DNA of 64,000 nucleotides, taken from the NCBI RefSeq assembly GCF_001460635.1, contig NZ_LN907858.1:1364001-1428000 (forward strand), read 5' to 3'. The position numbers and the translations under genes were made by a program. Origin of the DNA: Helicobacter typhlonius (GTDB taxonomy: Bacteria > Campylobacterota > Campylobacteria > Campylobacterales > Helicobacteraceae). The notes under the pieces were generated by a model. The model did no database searches, had not been told where the DNA came from, and saw only the letters and a program-made list of their open reading frames with translations. The first letter of the stretch is position 1; each line of letters opens with the position of its first letter. Of this stretch, positions 18,130 through 27,486 are shown piece by piece.

Positions 18130-18135
18130 TACAAT
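18130..18135 (+). promoter_or_regulatory. -10 element of the MORN lipoprotein gene
   Basis: TACAAT with an AAGA upstream context. Its position makes the ATG at 18134 untranslatable and supports the start at 18164. Confidence 0.5.
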
Positions 18136-18163
18136 GCACTTATTCTCAAAACAAGGAAACAAA

Positions 18164-18511
18164 ATGCTAAAACATCTCATATATTCTACTCTGCTGCTAT
18201 TAATATGTGTATTTGTAGGGTGTTCAGATTCTTCAGTAGATTCTTTGCCCGAGTGCGTGAATAATGAGGACAAGATAAAAGGTTGTGTGGAGAGAGATTA
18301 TCATCACAATGGACAATTAAAAATAGAATTTCCATACAAAAATGGCAAAGAAAATGATATTGCAAAAGGGTATTATGAAACTGGAGAGCTTTATATTAAA
18401 GCTCCATATACAGATGATTATAAAAATGGTGTTGCAAAAGAGTATGATAAAAATGGAAAATTAAAACAATTGCGTTTATACAAAAATGATACTTTTAAAG
18501 TCCAATCATAA
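18164..18511 (+). CDS. Small YwqK/MORN_2-repeat lipoprotein
   Basis: This encodes 115 residues from ATG 18164, which follows AAGGAA; an in-frame ATG at 18134 overlaps the likely -10 element. The N-terminus is a lipoprotein signal with the lipobox FVGC followed by SDSS. The mature part has MORN_2 repeats of the form YHHNGQLKIEFPYKNGK and YYETGELYIKAPY. This is the third member of this family in the window, in a single-gene unit between divergent dapB and convergent trxB. Location: inner or outer membrane, periplasmic face. The function is unknown. Confidence 0.82.
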   Translation: MLKHLIYSTLLLLICVFVGCSDSSVDSLPECVNNEDKIKGCVERDYHHNGQLKIEFPYKNGKENDIAKGYYETGELYIKAPYTDDYKNGVAKEYDKNGKLKQLRLYKNDTFKVQS

Positions 18512-18596
18512 GGATTCTATTTGGGATTATTAAGAGCAAAAATGCTTTGCAAGGAGCATTTATAAGTTATGCTCTTACATTACATATTTAAAACAA

Positions 18597-18615
18597 GGCA
18601 AGATTTTACCTTGCC
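18597..18615 (-). terminator. Terminator hairpin downstream of trxB
   Basis: GGCAAG and CTTGCC arms with a 7-base loop. On the minus strand the stem is followed by TTGTTTTAAA. It lies 31 bases past the trxB stop and could also slow the convergent MORN transcript. Confidence 0.55.
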
Positions 18616-18645
18616 CCGCATATAAGAGAATAAAAGTGTCCCTGC

Positions 18646-19581
18646 TTACTTATGCTCCAAATACACAATCGCCTGAAGTGCAGCAGTCGCTCCATCACCC
18701 GCAGCGCACACTACTTGCTTAGAAGCCTGCACACGCACATCGCCCGCGGCAAAAAGCCCCTCTATGTTTGTTTTCATAGACAAATCCACTTTGATACTCC
18801 CCCATTCATCGCAATCACAAAGCATAGAGCCATTTTCTTGCTTTAATATCGCTGTATTCACATCATAGCCTACAAAGATAAAAATACCGCTTACGACAAT
18901 ATCTTCTAATTTGCCTGAATCTGTGTGTTTGATAAGCACACTCGTTACGCCCGAAGCATCGCCCTTAATCTCCTCGACTACTGCAGGAGTGATAAAGTGA
19001 ATCTTGTCATTACTCTTTGCGTGTTCGATAGTCGTAGGTGCTGCGCGAAATTCATTTCTCCTATGCACCAAATGCACCTTAGAGCAAATGCGGCTAAGAT
19101 AAATTGCCTCTTCAAGTGCGGTATCGCCTCCGCCTAGCACAATCACTTCTTGGTCTTTATAAAAGAATCCATCGCAAGTAGCACAAGTGCTAATGCCTCT
19201 GCCCCAAAATTCGCTTTCACCTTTAAGATTTGCTTTCTTTGGGCTACCACCAGCGCAGAAAATCACCGCCTTTGATTCTTCACTTTTGCCACCAGCAAGA
19301 GAGATAAGGAATGTATCTCCTTTTTTGCTTACGCGCGTTACTTCGCTCATCTCGTGTCGCAACCCAAAGCGGAAGCATTGCTCCTGCCAAGGCTGCATAA
19401 ACTCCATTCCGCTCACAATCTCTTTCACACCCGGATAGTTTTCTATCTCGCTGCTGCCTGTGATTTGTCCGCCGGGCATTCCTTTTTCAAAAAGCACTAC
19501 ATTTTTAATACCGCCTCGTGTCGCATATAGCCCTGCTGTAAGCCCAGCAGGACCACCACCAATTATTGCTAAATCAATCAT
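18646..19581 (-). CDS. trxB: Thioredoxin reductase
   Basis: This 311-residue flavoenzyme passes electrons from NADPH to thioredoxin. Seen: FAD site GGGPAG at residues 8-13, redox pair CATCDG near 133-136, NADPH site [10 protein letters not shown] and the C-terminal [19 protein letters not shown] precedes the ATG. It stands as a single gene with its own probable terminator at 18597-18615. In Helicobacter, thioredoxin also feeds the peroxiredoxin AhpC, whose gene lies at 27487-28083. Confidence 0.96.
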   Translation of the reverse strand: MIDLAIIGGGPAGLTAGLYATRGGIKNVVLFEKGMPGGQITGSSEIENYPGVKEIVSGMEFMQPWQEQCFRFGLRHEMSEVTRVSKKGDTFLISLAGGKSEESKAVIFCAGGSPKKANLKGESEFWGRGISTCATCDGFFYKDQEVIVLGGGDTALEEAIYLSRICSKVHLVHRRNEFRAAPTTIEHAKSNDKIHFITPAVVEEIKGDASGVTSVLIKHTDSGKLEDIVVSGIFIFVGYDVNTAILKQENGSMLCDCDEWGSIKVDLSMKTNIEGLFAAGDVRVQASKQVVCAAGDGATAALQAIVYLEHK

Positions 19582-19660
19582 TTCATCTCCTTTATTTTAA
19601 TAAAAATTATCCATTATTAAAAACTATTAGTTTAACCATAAGGTAAATAGGAATATTTTT

Positions 19661-20302
19661 TTATTTTAATTTAATAAAATTAGCAAGTAGCCTCAATCCT
19701 ACATCGTGGCTTTTTTCCGGGTGTGGCTGAATCCCAAAGAGATTATCCCTATTTACAATCGCACCAAAAGGATAGCCATATTCACAATATGCGAGAATAA
19801 GCTCCTCTTTTGCCTTTATATGAAAGCTATGCACGAAGTATAAAAAGCTCTTATCCTTTATACCCTCAAAAATTTTAGAATCTTGCGCCCTCTGCGTAAA
19901 ATTAATGCTATTCCAGCCTATATGTGGGACTTTAAGCGGGGCAATGTTGCTAAACTCCACCACCTCGCCCTGCATTAGTCCAAGCCCCCTATGCTCCCCA
20001 AACTCAAAGCTTTTTTCAAATAAAAGCTGCATACCAAGGCAGATTCCAAGCAGATATTTGCCACTTTGTGCAAATTCTTTAATCGCTTCATCTAAATGAG
20101 AATCTCTCAAATGCTCCATTGCATTGCCAAATGCCCCCACACCGGGCAAAAGTAGCTTATCGTAGTCTTTGAGCTTTTCAGGACTAGATTCTATACAAAC
20201 TTCAAATTTTGGCACATCACCTTGATTACTCACAAAGCTAAACGCATTTTGCACGCTGCCTAAATTGCCTACCCCATAGTTAATAATGCCTATTTTAGTC
20301 AT
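19661..20302 (-). CDS. hisH: Imidazole glycerol phosphate synthase glutaminase subunit
   Basis: This encodes 213 residues of a class I glutamine amidotransferase: NYGVGNLGSV at the N-terminus, catalytic Cys in GICLGMQLLFE (about residue 84), and the His-Glu pair in HPEKS (about 194). With HisF, the family makes imidazole glycerol phosphate for histidine and AICAR for purines. No hisF is adjacent in this window. HisH homologues also act in nonulosonate or lipid A-related amidations in epsilonproteobacteria, but nothing nearby points to that. The gene overlaps the upstream 77-residue gene by 8 bases. Confidence 0.9.
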   Translation of the reverse strand: MTKIGIINYGVGNLGSVQNAFSFVSNQGDVPKFEVCIESSPEKLKDYDKLLLPGVGAFGNAMEHLRDSHLDEAIKEFAQSGKYLLGICLGMQLLFEKSFEFGEHRGLGLMQGEVVEFSNIAPLKVPHIGWNSINFTQRAQDSKIFEGIKDKSFLYFVHSFHIKAKEELILAYCEYGYPFGAIVNRDNLFGIQPHPEKSHDVGLRLLANFIKLK

Positions 20303-20528
20303 TTACAAATCCCTTTAACCATTCTTTATTGCGCACTATCACACTTTCCTTTTTTTGCAAGAGACTATCGCGTATATGCTCTAGTTCCTCACCACTTAGC
20401 ATACTCATCACCGAGCGCGAAAGTGCGGTAGGCGAGGCTGTAGGAAAAGTGTTAAGCAAAGATTCTATTTCTGCTATAAGCGCGTCTTTGGAGGTAATCT
20501 CACCATTTTTGCTTATAAATGAATCCAT
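20295..20528 (-). CDS. Small conserved protein of unknown function
   Basis: This encodes 77 residues from ATG 20528, preceded by AAGGGA; an upstream in-frame ATG at 20603 would lie inside the exonuclease gene and lacks a ribosome site. Composition is acidic and helical, with no cysteine or signal peptide (MDSFISKNGEITSKDALI...). It lies 2 bases after the exonuclease stop and overlaps the hisH start by 8 bases, so all three genes look co-translated. I recognise no family. Confidence 0.7.
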   Translation of the reverse strand: MDSFISKNGEITSKDALIAEIESLLNTFPTASPTALSRSVMSMLSGEELEHIRDSLLQKKESVIVRNKEWLKGFVND

Positions 20529-20530
20529 TA

Positions 20531-21559
20531 CTATCCCTTGCTTAAGTTGCGTGAAGTGTAGGCGCGTATATGTCCCTGTAAAGTCTCCGCAAAAATAGCC
20601 CAATATGGCTTATCTTGTGGCAAATTTTCATAAAAAACTTGCAACATATCATAATAATCCGCCTCTGTAATACTCCCTTTTAATAGCTCGTATTTGAGAT
20701 AAAGCCAATAGGTATTAAGCACATCGCTATGGCAGTAGTGATTGATACGCATTAAGGCTTTGATTTTAGATTCTCTTATCACATTAGAATCTGCAGAGCT
20801 ATGTTCTTGCTCTATCTCTTCTTTAAATACTTCATCGCTACAAAGATAAGTTTCAAAAACCTGTGAGCCATTCATATCATATTTACCCACTAAGCCAAGC
20901 ATAGCGCAGAGATTATTAAGGCTAAGTGTGCGCACCGCACCAAAACTTCCCAAACTATCAAGCAAATCTGTGTGAAACTCCTCGCTGTATCGTTGGCGAT
21001 AATTTTGCCATTTGTTTTTATTAAGCGCGTGATTGTCCTGCTCGTAGTAGGCAAAGGCGTTTATATCATATCGCATAGCGCGCAAAAGCAAGGTCGGTAT
21101 GTCAAAACCCCGCCCATTGAAGCTTACAAGTCGCGGATTGCTCTTATTGAAAAACTGCCAAAACTCGCTTATAAGCTGTTTTTCTAAACTATCTAAAAAG
21201 GTTTCGCTTTCAAAATCTATCTTGCCATTATCATCGATAAAATTCTGCCTCTGCTTAGAATCTCGCGTGGATTCACAATTTTTAGAATCTACCCCATTTG
21301 CACCCACATATGCGCTCACCTCATCTAAGAATCCCCCGCCAAAATGCCCTACTTTTTTGAATCTCCCATATTCATCACATATCACACTAGAGATACTTAT
21401 CACGCGATGAAAGCAAGGTGAGAGAAATTCGCTACCGCTTTTTTCATATTGGGCTTTGAATGCCTCTTTTGCAATTTCTAGCGGTAAGCCTTCATAACCA
21501 TAGACGCGGGATAAGAGATGAAAATCAGGGATTGTTTCAATATCAAAGACACATATCAT
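20531..21559 (-). CDS. Predicted 3'-5' exonuclease (PolB-like exonuclease domain)
   Basis: The 342-residue protein starts [12 protein letters not shown], the DEDD exonuclease motif I (Asp-x-Glu). [22 protein letters not shown] is motif II, with a helical region around [12 protein letters not shown] (motif III His/Asp-like) near residues 275-285. This matches the family of predicted exonucleases related to the PolB exonuclease domain (PF10108). A DNA repair or RNA processing role is inferred only from the fold. Residues 90-115, rich in Ser/Asn/Asp, look like a non-conserved insertion. It is divergent from purH with a 62-base spacer. Confidence 0.82.
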   Translation of the reverse strand: MICVFDIETIPDFHLLSRVYGYEGLPLEIAKEAFKAQYEKSGSEFLSPCFHRVISISSVICDEYGRFKKVGHFGGGFLDEVSAYVGANGVDSKNCESTRDSKQRQNFIDDNGKIDFESETFLDSLEKQLISEFWQFFNKSNPRLVSFNGRGFDIPTLLLRAMRYDINAFAYYEQDNHALNKNKWQNYRQRYSEEFHTDLLDSLGSFGAVRTLSLNNLCAMLGLVGKYDMNGSQVFETYLCSDEVFKEEIEQEHSSADSNVIRESKIKALMRINHYCHSDVLNTYWLYLKYELLKGSITEADYYDMLQVFYENLPQDKPYWAIFAETLQGHIRAYTSRNLSKG

Positions 21560-21585
21560 TTCATTGCCTTCTTACAAAATCTAGC

Positions 21586-21591
21586 TACAAT
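21586..21591 (+). promoter_or_regulatory. -10 element of purH
   Basis: TACAAT preceded by CTAGC, 31 bases upstream of the purH ATG at 21622. Confidence 0.5.
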
Positions 21592-21621
21592 ATTACCAAA
21601 ATTTACCAACAAGGACAGAGT

Positions 21622-23157
21622 ATGTATGCGTTACTAAGTGTAAGCGATAAAGAAAATATTGTCGAGTTTGCAAAGGATTTAGTGGCTTTGGATTATAAGA
21701 TTCTAAGCACAGGTGGGACATTAAGCCTTTTGCAAAAGGCACAAATCAAGGCTATTGATGTGAGTGATTTTACACAAAGTCCAGAGATGTTTGATGGACG
21801 CGTAAAAACCTTGCACCCTAAGATTCACGGGGGGATTTTGTATCGAAGAGATAATGCACAAGATGTAGCCACAGCAAAAGCAAATCATATAGAATCCATT
21901 GATATAGTATGTGTTAATCTCTATCCCTTTAAACAAACCATTGAACGCACTGATGATTTTAATGAAATTATTGAAAATATCGATATTGGCGGTCCAACTC
22001 TCGTGCGTGCTGCGGCAAAAAACTATGCAAATGTGCTTATTATTACCGATAAAAACGACTATAAGCCCATTATAGAATCTTTACGCAATGGGCAAAATAC
22101 ATTGGAGTTACGCAAAGAAATGATGATAAAGGCTTACTCACACACCGCAAGCTATGATGTAATGATTGCAAACTATATGAATAAGCGATTTAAGCAGGGT
22201 TTTGGGGAACATTTCTTTATTCAAGGACAAAAGATTATGCAAACGCGCTATGGTGAGAATCCTCACCAAAAAGGCGCACTCTATGGCTTTGGCACATTTT
22301 GGCAGGAACAATTTATTATCAAAAAGGGTGAAGCAAGTTTTAATAATCTCAATGATATGAATGCGGCGATTAAAATCGCTACAAGCTTTGGTAAAGAAGC
22401 AAATGCGGTGTGTATTGTAAAACACGCCAATCCTTGCGGCTTTGCACTTAAAGATTCGCTTTTGAGTTCTTACAAGGCTGCCCTTGCTTGTGATAGCATC
22501 AGTGCTTATGGTGGTGTAGTAGCAGTAAATGGCATAGTGGATAAATCCCTAGCAGAAGAGATAAATAAGATTTTTGTAGAAGTGCTTATTGCGGGAGATA
22601 TTACAGAGGAAGCACTCAAAATTTTTGAAAGCAAAAAGCGTATGAAAATCTTTACACAAAATGATAAGGCTTTGAGTTTGCCTTGTGATATGTATGATTT
22701 TAAGCACATACAGGGAGGATTTTTGCTTCAAGAGAGCGATAAAGTAAATAAAAGCGAGATAGAGAACGCCACGCTTGTAAGCCAAAAAACACCGAATGAA
22801 ACACAAAAAAATGACCTCAAAATAGCCTATATGATTGCTGCACTTACCAAATCAAATTGCGTAGCTTATGTTAAAGATGGCGCACTTGTGGGTATCGGTA
22901 TGGGAATGACAAGCCGCGTTGATGCAGCAAGAGCGGCAATGGCAAAAGCAAAAGATATGAATCTTAACCTGCAAGGCTGCGTATGTGCTTCTGAAGCATT
23001 TTTTCCATTTCGTGATAGCGTGGATTTAGCTCATCAATATGGTGTGAGTGCGATTATACAGCCCGGAGGTAGTATTCGAGATGATGAAGTGATAGCAGCG
23101 TGTAATGAATATGATATGGCGATGTATTTCACGCATACAAGGCATTTTTTACACTAA
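21622..23157 (+). CDS. purH: Bifunctional AICAR transformylase / IMP cyclohydrolase
   Basis: PurH performs the last two steps of de novo IMP synthesis. The frame is open from 21460, but the real start is ATG 21622 ([18 protein letters not shown]) after AAGGACAG, giving 511 residues. The N-terminal cyclohydrolase domain (1 to about 190) shows [26 protein letters not shown] and the VVNLYPF-like VCVNLYPF. The transformylase domain carries [21 protein letters not shown], and near the end DAFFPFRD-like [11 protein letters not shown] and [10 protein letters not shown]. It is followed 9 bases later by the restriction-modification gene, which it may partly co-transcribe. Confidence 0.97.
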   Translation: MYALLSVSDKENIVEFAKDLVALDYKILSTGGTLSLLQKAQIKAIDVSDFTQSPEMFDGRVKTLHPKIHGGILYRRDNAQDVATAKANHIESIDIVCVNLYPFKQTIERTDDFNEIIENIDIGGPTLVRAAAKNYANVLIITDKNDYKPIIESLRNGQNTLELRKEMMIKAYSHTASYDVMIANYMNKRFKQGFGEHFFIQGQKIMQTRYGENPHQKGALYGFGTFWQEQFIIKKGEASFNNLNDMNAAIKIATSFGKEANAVCIVKHANPCGFALKDSLLSSYKAALACDSISAYGGVVAVNGIVDKSLAEEINKIFVEVLIAGDITEEALKIFESKKRMKIFTQNDKALSLPCDMYDFKHIQGGFLLQESDKVNKSEIENATLVSQKTPNETQKNDLKIAYMIAALTKSNCVAYVKDGALVGIGMGMTSRVDAARAAMAKAKDMNLNLQGCVCASEAFFPFRDSVDLAHQYGVSAIIQPGGSIRDDEVIAACNEYDMAMYFTHTRHFLH

Positions 23158-23166
23158 GGAGAGTAT

Positions 23167-23850
23167 ATGCGCGAGACTATTTGCAAAGGGCTTATTTTTG
23201 AACCTCTCACATTAAAAGAATTTCTTGCTTCTTGCAACAAAGACTACTTAGAATCTAGCCTAAGCAATTCACAAAAAAGTGATTTCAAGCAAAAAGTAGC
23301 GCAATATTTGGAATCCTACGAGCAGAACAAAGGACACAATGAAAGTGCTATCGTAGCAAACGCCCTTGCGCCTTTTTTAAAAGAGTTAGGATTCCACGCT
23401 CAACCAGCCTACAAACAGCAAGGCAATAGCGAAATTGACTTGAGCTTGCTTAAGGATTCTAAAGTTGAAATCATCATTGAAGCCAAGAAGCAGCCAATCA
23501 ATGCAAAAGAAATGTTTAGCCCAAACAAGCCAAATTGCAAAGCATTGCACGAGTGCATTTTGTATTATTTTCGTGAGCACGAGGGGGATAGTCAAACCCT
23601 AATCCCAAATGTAAATCTTAGATTCATCATCATCACAGATTTTACACAATTTTATATTTTTAGTGCAAGAGAGTTTGAGCGGCATTTTTATAAAAACAAG
23701 GCAATTTCAAATCTCTATAAAACGCACAAAGAAAAAGGCTTGATTGATAATTCAAAAGATTTTTACACCGAAATCCAAAAGATTCTAGTTAAGCAATTAA
23801 ATGGGGGGGGGGGGGGCAGAAGAGAATTTAGTAGAAGATTCTGCGCTTAG
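23167..23850 (+). CDS. Type IIG restriction-modification enzyme, N-terminal part (nuclease domain), phase OFF
   Basis: This encodes 227 residues starting 9 bases after purH. The nuclease-like region shows NSEIDLSLLKDSKVEIIIEAKKQ (residues about 87-109), a PD-(D/E)xK arrangement (Asp, Glu-x-Lys) seen in HsdR-like N-termini of type IIG enzymes. The frame reaches a run of 14 G at 23803-23816 and then ends 34 bases later in an unrelated tail (RREFSRRFCA). With 13 G it would read straight into the large methyltransferase frame, giving one protein of about 1280 residues. The separate 227-residue product is therefore the switched-off form, not an independent gene. Confidence 0.85.
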   Translation: MRETICKGLIFEPLTLKEFLASCNKDYLESSLSNSQKSDFKQKVAQYLESYEQNKGHNESAIVANALAPFLKELGFHAQPAYKQQGNSEIDLSLLKDSKVEIIIEAKKQPINAKEMFSPNKPNCKALHECILYYFREHEGDSQTLIPNVNLRFIIITDFTQFYIFSAREFERHFYKNKAISNLYKTHKEKGLIDNSKDFYTEIQKILVKQLNGGGGGRREFSRRFCA

Positions 23851-26800
23851 ATACACCGCTTTTGATTTACGCAACGACAAACACCTAAATATCGCACATA
23901 AGATTCTAAATAGAGATTTCTTACACCACGAATACAAGCAAGACCCCAACGCACTTAATCCACGATTCTATAAAGAGCTCTTGCATATTTTAGGGCTAAA
24001 GGAATTTGACAGAGGCGGTAAAATCACGATTGAACTTGATGATACCCAAAGCGTAAGTTTCGCTAAGCACATTGCCTCTAAATTAGAATCCCATAACGAA
24101 CCTAGCGACTTTGAAGCGGTGATTAGCCATATTTTGCTTTGGCTCAATCGCATTTTGTTTCTCAAACTCATTGAAGCAAATCTCCTCGCCTTTAATGGCT
24201 TTGATAAATCTCTCAACTTCCTAAGCAGTGCAAAAATTACAAGCTTTAAACACTTAAGCCACCTCTTCTTTGAAGTTTTAGCGCGAGATTATGAAGCAAG
24301 AGGGAATGATAAAGGCTTTAACTTCCTGCCCTACCTCAACTCCTCGCTTTTTATTAAAGATGAAAGGCTAGAGACTTTGGATATTGCCTTGCTTGATGAT
24401 GCTTTAGAAATTACAATTTTCCAATCCACGCAAAGCACGCATAAAGCGGGGAGCAAATGCGCTTTTCTTACCTATCTTTTTGACTTTTTAAACGCCTTTG
24501 ACTTTGGTAAAAAGCGCGAAGATTCTAAAGCCCCTTGTCATTCTGAGGCTTTAGCCGAAGAATCTCAAAATGTAGAATCTAGCGCAGAATCTCACGATAT
24601 AGAATCTAGCGATTCTAAAGACTTAATCCGCTCAAGTGTGCTAGGCGCAGTCTTTGAAAAGCTCAATGGCTACAAGGAGGGCAGTTTCTACACGCCAAGT
24701 TTCATTACAAGCTATATGTGTAAGGAATCTTTAGCAAAAATCGTGGTGGAAAAGTTTAATGCAGCCTTTGCGTGGAGCGCACAGAGCATAGAGGATTTAC
24801 GCAAACACATCGATAGGGACTTTGGGCGTGTGGAATCTCAAGCAAAGCAGATTTTATCAAGTATGAGAATCTGCGACCCCGCTGTTGGAAGCGGACATTT
24901 CCTTGTCTCTGCTTTAAATGAAATGATTTTTATTTATCACAAACTAGGGCTTTTGGGATTTGGGTATCAAGATTTGCAAATCAAAGACGATGAAATCCAC
25001 CTTATCACCAAAGAGGGCGAAACTTTCGCTTACAAAAGGCTACAAGATTCTAATCACACAATCCAAATCGCCCTTTTTACGCTTAAAAAATCTATTATTG
25101 AAAATAATCTCTTTGGCGTGGATATTAATCCCAACTCCTGCAATATCGCGCGACTTCGCCTATGGATAGAGCTGCTTAAAAACGCCTATTATCTCAACTT
25201 CACAAAAGATAAAGATTCCAAAATCCATAAGCTCCAAACTTTGCCAAATATTGATATAAACATTAAGTGCGGAAACTCGCTTATCTCAAACATTGACACC
25301 AACATCACTTTAGATAATTTCACGCACAAGCTAGAATCAAGGCTTACAAAGGCTATTGAAAAAAGGGATTTATTCCTACACCAAAGCCTTATGAGCCAAA
25401 TCCAAGACACAAAGAAAAAGGCGCAAAGTAAATTCCAAGAAATGAGCCAAAATGCGCGAAAATACAAAAACGAACACGATAAACAATCCGCGCAAATCCA
25501 CAAGATGGGCTATGAGGAGGCTTACCACTTTCTTTGCGCACTTTTTAAGCGAAATTGCGATGAATACATTAACTTCCATCAAGCCCTAAAGGAATTTTTC
25601 TATCAGTATGGCTATATCAATCTCGCACAATTAGAGCCAGAGACTAGATTTCATATAGAATCTTATGCGGATTCTTTTGACTTTCATAAAAGCGTAAATT
25701 TTGAGAGAAGCGCACAAAGAGAGATTCCGCAAAAAGAGCTAGAAAATATCCTAAAACTTATGCGAATTTATGAGGAGTTTCAAAACCAAGCAACTTTTGA
25801 ATGGCGATTTGCATTCCCCGAAGTGCTAGATTTAGAGACTTTTGAAGAGAAGCAAAAGCGAATAAGTGCAAACAATGCAACACAAAGCAAAGAAAACAAG
25901 CAAGGAATTAAAGATACTTTTGGGGATTTTTTAGGATTTGACTTAGTGATAGGGAATCCGCCGTATGTAGTTAAAACAAAATCACAATATCCACAATACA
26001 AATGGAATACAGACTTATATATGATGTTTTTTGAAAAATGCTTGACATTGACAAAACAAAATGGAAATGGATATTTAAATTTTATCACACCAAGATTTTG
26101 GCTTGTTAATGCAAATTGTGAAAATATGAGAAAATATTTTTTAAACTCTATACATTTGATTTCATTAAGCGAAACAAATCCATTTGAAAAGGCGGTAACC
26201 GAAAATATTATTGCGGAACTTCAAGTATGCAAACCAAAATCAAATTTTATAAATCACCACAAAGAAACACACGAAATTTTTAGCTTTGTTGATACGATTT
26301 GCAAAGACAATTTTAAGCACAATTTAAAAAATGAAATCGTTTTAAATATTGATAAAAATACGCTTCTTATTTTTGACAAAATTTGCAAGAATACAATTTT
26401 TCTTGAAAAAATTAGTAAATCTAAAAGAGGTGCAGAATATGGCAAAAAATTTTGCGAACAATTTTCGCAAGGAATAAAAGTTTTACTCGGCTATGATGTG
26501 TCGCCATATTGCATAAAATGGAATAATACTTATATTGATGAGGAACTAAAAGACATTAAAAGATTGAAACCATTTTTTGACAATAATTTAATTTATTTAC
26601 GCAGGGTTGATAATCGTCTTAGTGCTAGTATAGGTTTTGAAAAATTTGCTTTTATTAAAAATATTTATGGAATTTCAATTACAGATAAAAAATATTCTCC
26701 TTTGTTGATTTTAGCCTTACTTAATTCAAGACTTTTAAATTTTTATTATCTTAAAAAATTTACAACCAAAAAAGAACAAGTATTTCCTGAAATACAAACT

Positions 26801-27010
26801 TATCTTTATGAAAAACTACCTATCCCCAAAATCAATGCAAAAAACCAAAACATCGCAAATCAAATCATCGCTTTAGTAGATGAGATTCTAATGCTTAAGG
26901 CAAAAGATTCCACCTTTGACACTGCCGCTTTAGAATCCCAAATTGATTGTTTAGTCTATAAACTCTATCATTTAACCCAAGCAGAGATTCAAATTATAGA
27001 ATCCAAATAA
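23801..27010 (+). CDS. Type IIG restriction-modification enzyme, methyltransferase and target-recognition part
   Basis: The ORF of 1069 residues is open through the G14 tract and starts in it; it lacks a good ribosome site of its own and should be made as a fusion to the upstream nuclease frame when the tract is 13 G. Seen: SAM-binding DPAVGSGHFL near residue 358 and the N6-adenine methylation motif NPPY near 717, with helical linkers between. The last 370 residues form the target-recognition domain. The section about 25965-26820 is visibly more A+T-rich and lacks the AGAATC/GATTCT hexamers common on both sides, suggesting a swapped recognition domain. It would methylate and cut a non-palindromic site; the specificity cannot be read. 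Confidence 0.88.
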   Translation: MGGGGAEENLVEDSALRYTAFDLRNDKHLNIAHKILNRDFLHHEYKQDPNALNPRFYKELLHILGLKEFDRGGKITIELDDTQSVSFAKHIASKLESHNEPSDFEAVISHILLWLNRILFLKLIEANLLAFNGFDKSLNFLSSAKITSFKHLSHLFFEVLARDYEARGNDKGFNFLPYLNSSLFIKDERLETLDIALLDDALEITIFQSTQSTHKAGSKCAFLTYLFDFLNAFDFGKKREDSKAPCHSEALAEESQNVESSAESHDIESSDSKDLIRSSVLGAVFEKLNGYKEGSFYTPSFITSYMCKESLAKIVVEKFNAAFAWSAQSIEDLRKHIDRDFGRVESQAKQILSSMRICDPAVGSGHFLVSALNEMIFIYHKLGLLGFGYQDLQIKDDEIHLITKEGETFAYKRLQDSNHTIQIALFTLKKSIIENNLFGVDINPNSCNIARLRLWIELLKNAYYLNFTKDKDSKIHKLQTLPNIDINIKCGNSLISNIDTNITLDNFTHKLESRLTKAIEKRDLFLHQSLMSQIQDTKKKAQSKFQEMSQNARKYKNEHDKQSAQIHKMGYEEAYHFLCALFKRNCDEYINFHQALKEFFYQYGYINLAQLEPETRFHIESYADSFDFHKSVNFERSAQREIPQKELENILKLMRIYEEFQNQATFEWRFAFPEVLDLETFEEKQKRISANNATQSKENKQGIKDTFGDFLGFDLVIGNPPYVVKTKSQYPQYKWNTDLYMMFFEKCLTLTKQNGNGYLNFITPRFWLVNANCENMRKYFLNSIHLISLSETNPFEKAVTENIIAELQVCKPKSNFINHHKETHEIFSFVDTICKDNFKHNLKNEIVLNIDKNTLLIFDKICKNTIFLEKISKSKRGAEYGKKFCEQFSQGIKVLLGYDVSPYCIKWNNTYIDEELKDIKRLKPFFDNNLIYLRRVDNRLSASIGFEKFAFIKNIYGISITDKKYSPLLILALLNSRLLNFYYLKKFTTKKEQVFPEIQTYLYEKLPIPKINAKNQNIANQIIALVDEILMLKAKDSTFDTAALESQIDCLVYKLYHLTQAEIQIIESK
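23803..23816. repeat. Homopolymeric tract G14 in the type IIG gene
   Basis: Fourteen consecutive G. The upstream frame and the downstream methyltransferase frame differ by one base across this tract. Loss of one G (or gain of two) restores the fusion. Confidence 0.97.
24535..24620. repeat. Short Ser/Glu-rich repeat insertion in the type IIG gene
   Basis: Four or more copies of GAATCT or AGCGATTCT-type units code for Glu-Ser and Asp-Ser. The stretch starts with a CHSEALAEES-coding segment that looks like a dispersed intergenic repeat read in frame. It forms a linker between helical domains of the restriction enzyme. Confidence 0.5.
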
Positions 27011-27013
27011 TGC

Positions 27014-27019
27014 TATAAT
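27014..27019 (+). promoter_or_regulatory. -10 element of the decayed toxin-antitoxin pair
   Basis: TATAAT in the context TGCTATAATATT, four bases past the restriction-modification stop and 32 bases before the antitoxin ATG. Confidence 0.6.
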
Positions 27020-27050
27020 ATTTGTGTTTTCTGTGATTAAAGGAGAGAAT

Positions 27051-27256
27051 ATGACTATAAACTTGAGTGTGGAAAATACTAATGAGGATTTAATCAAAGC
27101 GTTTAAAATATGGCTAAGGCATCAGGGGCAAATCTCAAGATTAAACAAGACAAAGAATTAAGCAAGTCCCTTAAGCAAACAATCAAAGAAGTAAGGCAAG
27201 GCAAGGTAGAAAAGTTTAAGGATTTTGAAAGCTACAAAAAGGCTATGGATTCTTAA
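27051..27256 (+). pseudogene. Frameshifted antitoxin (RelB/DinJ-like) remnant
   Basis: ATG 27051 follows AAAGGAGAG and reads MTINLSVENTNEDLIKAFK, a typical antitoxin N-terminus. After 19 codons the frame goes wrong and stops after 36 codons. From ATG 27110, two bases out of phase, the expected continuation is intact: MAKASGANLKI followed by a Lys-rich helical region ending KKAMDS at 27256. Joining the frames needs a single-base change near 27104-27110. The stop is followed at once by the toxin ATG, as in functional pairs. The ribosome site and promoter look intact, so the break is probably recent, or a sequencing error. Confidence 0.7.
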
Positions 27257-27406
27257 ATGTTTGAAATCCACACTTCCGCAAAGTATAAAAAGCAACACAA
27301 GAAACTTGCACTCAATGACAGAATCTTGCTTGATGATATTGTATATAAACTCGCAAACAATCAAACTTTAGAGCAAAAGCACAAACAAATGAAATGCTTT
27401 TTGTAG
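27257..27406 (+). pseudogene. Truncated YafQ-type toxin remnant
   Basis: This encodes 49 residues: MFEIHTSAKYKKQHKKLAL then DDIVYKLANNQTLEQKHK, which matches the first half of YafQ/HP0894-type mRNA interferases. The conserved LKG...ECHI-P-LLLIY half is missing. Immediately after the break, another frame reads MLFVVLE, resembling the final strand of the family, so an internal deletion of roughly 90 bases is likely. The His and Arg residues needed for RNA cleavage are absent, so the product should be inactive. Confidence 0.7.
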
Positions 27407-27486
27407 TGTTAGAATAAAAAAGAGCAATAATTATAAGTTCAAGCCCCCTTCAATTTAGGAGAGATAGAGGCTTGAGATAATAAAAG

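Noticed and set aside
19661-20302. HisH homologue as part of a flagellin-glycan amidation locus
   Set aside because: No nonulosonate, sugar amidotransferase or hisF-like gene nearby; ordinary histidine synthesis is the simpler reading.
21460-21621. N-terminal extension of purH
   Set aside because: Lies antisense to the exonuclease gene; the AAGGACAG-ATG at 21622 gives the standard PurH N-terminus.
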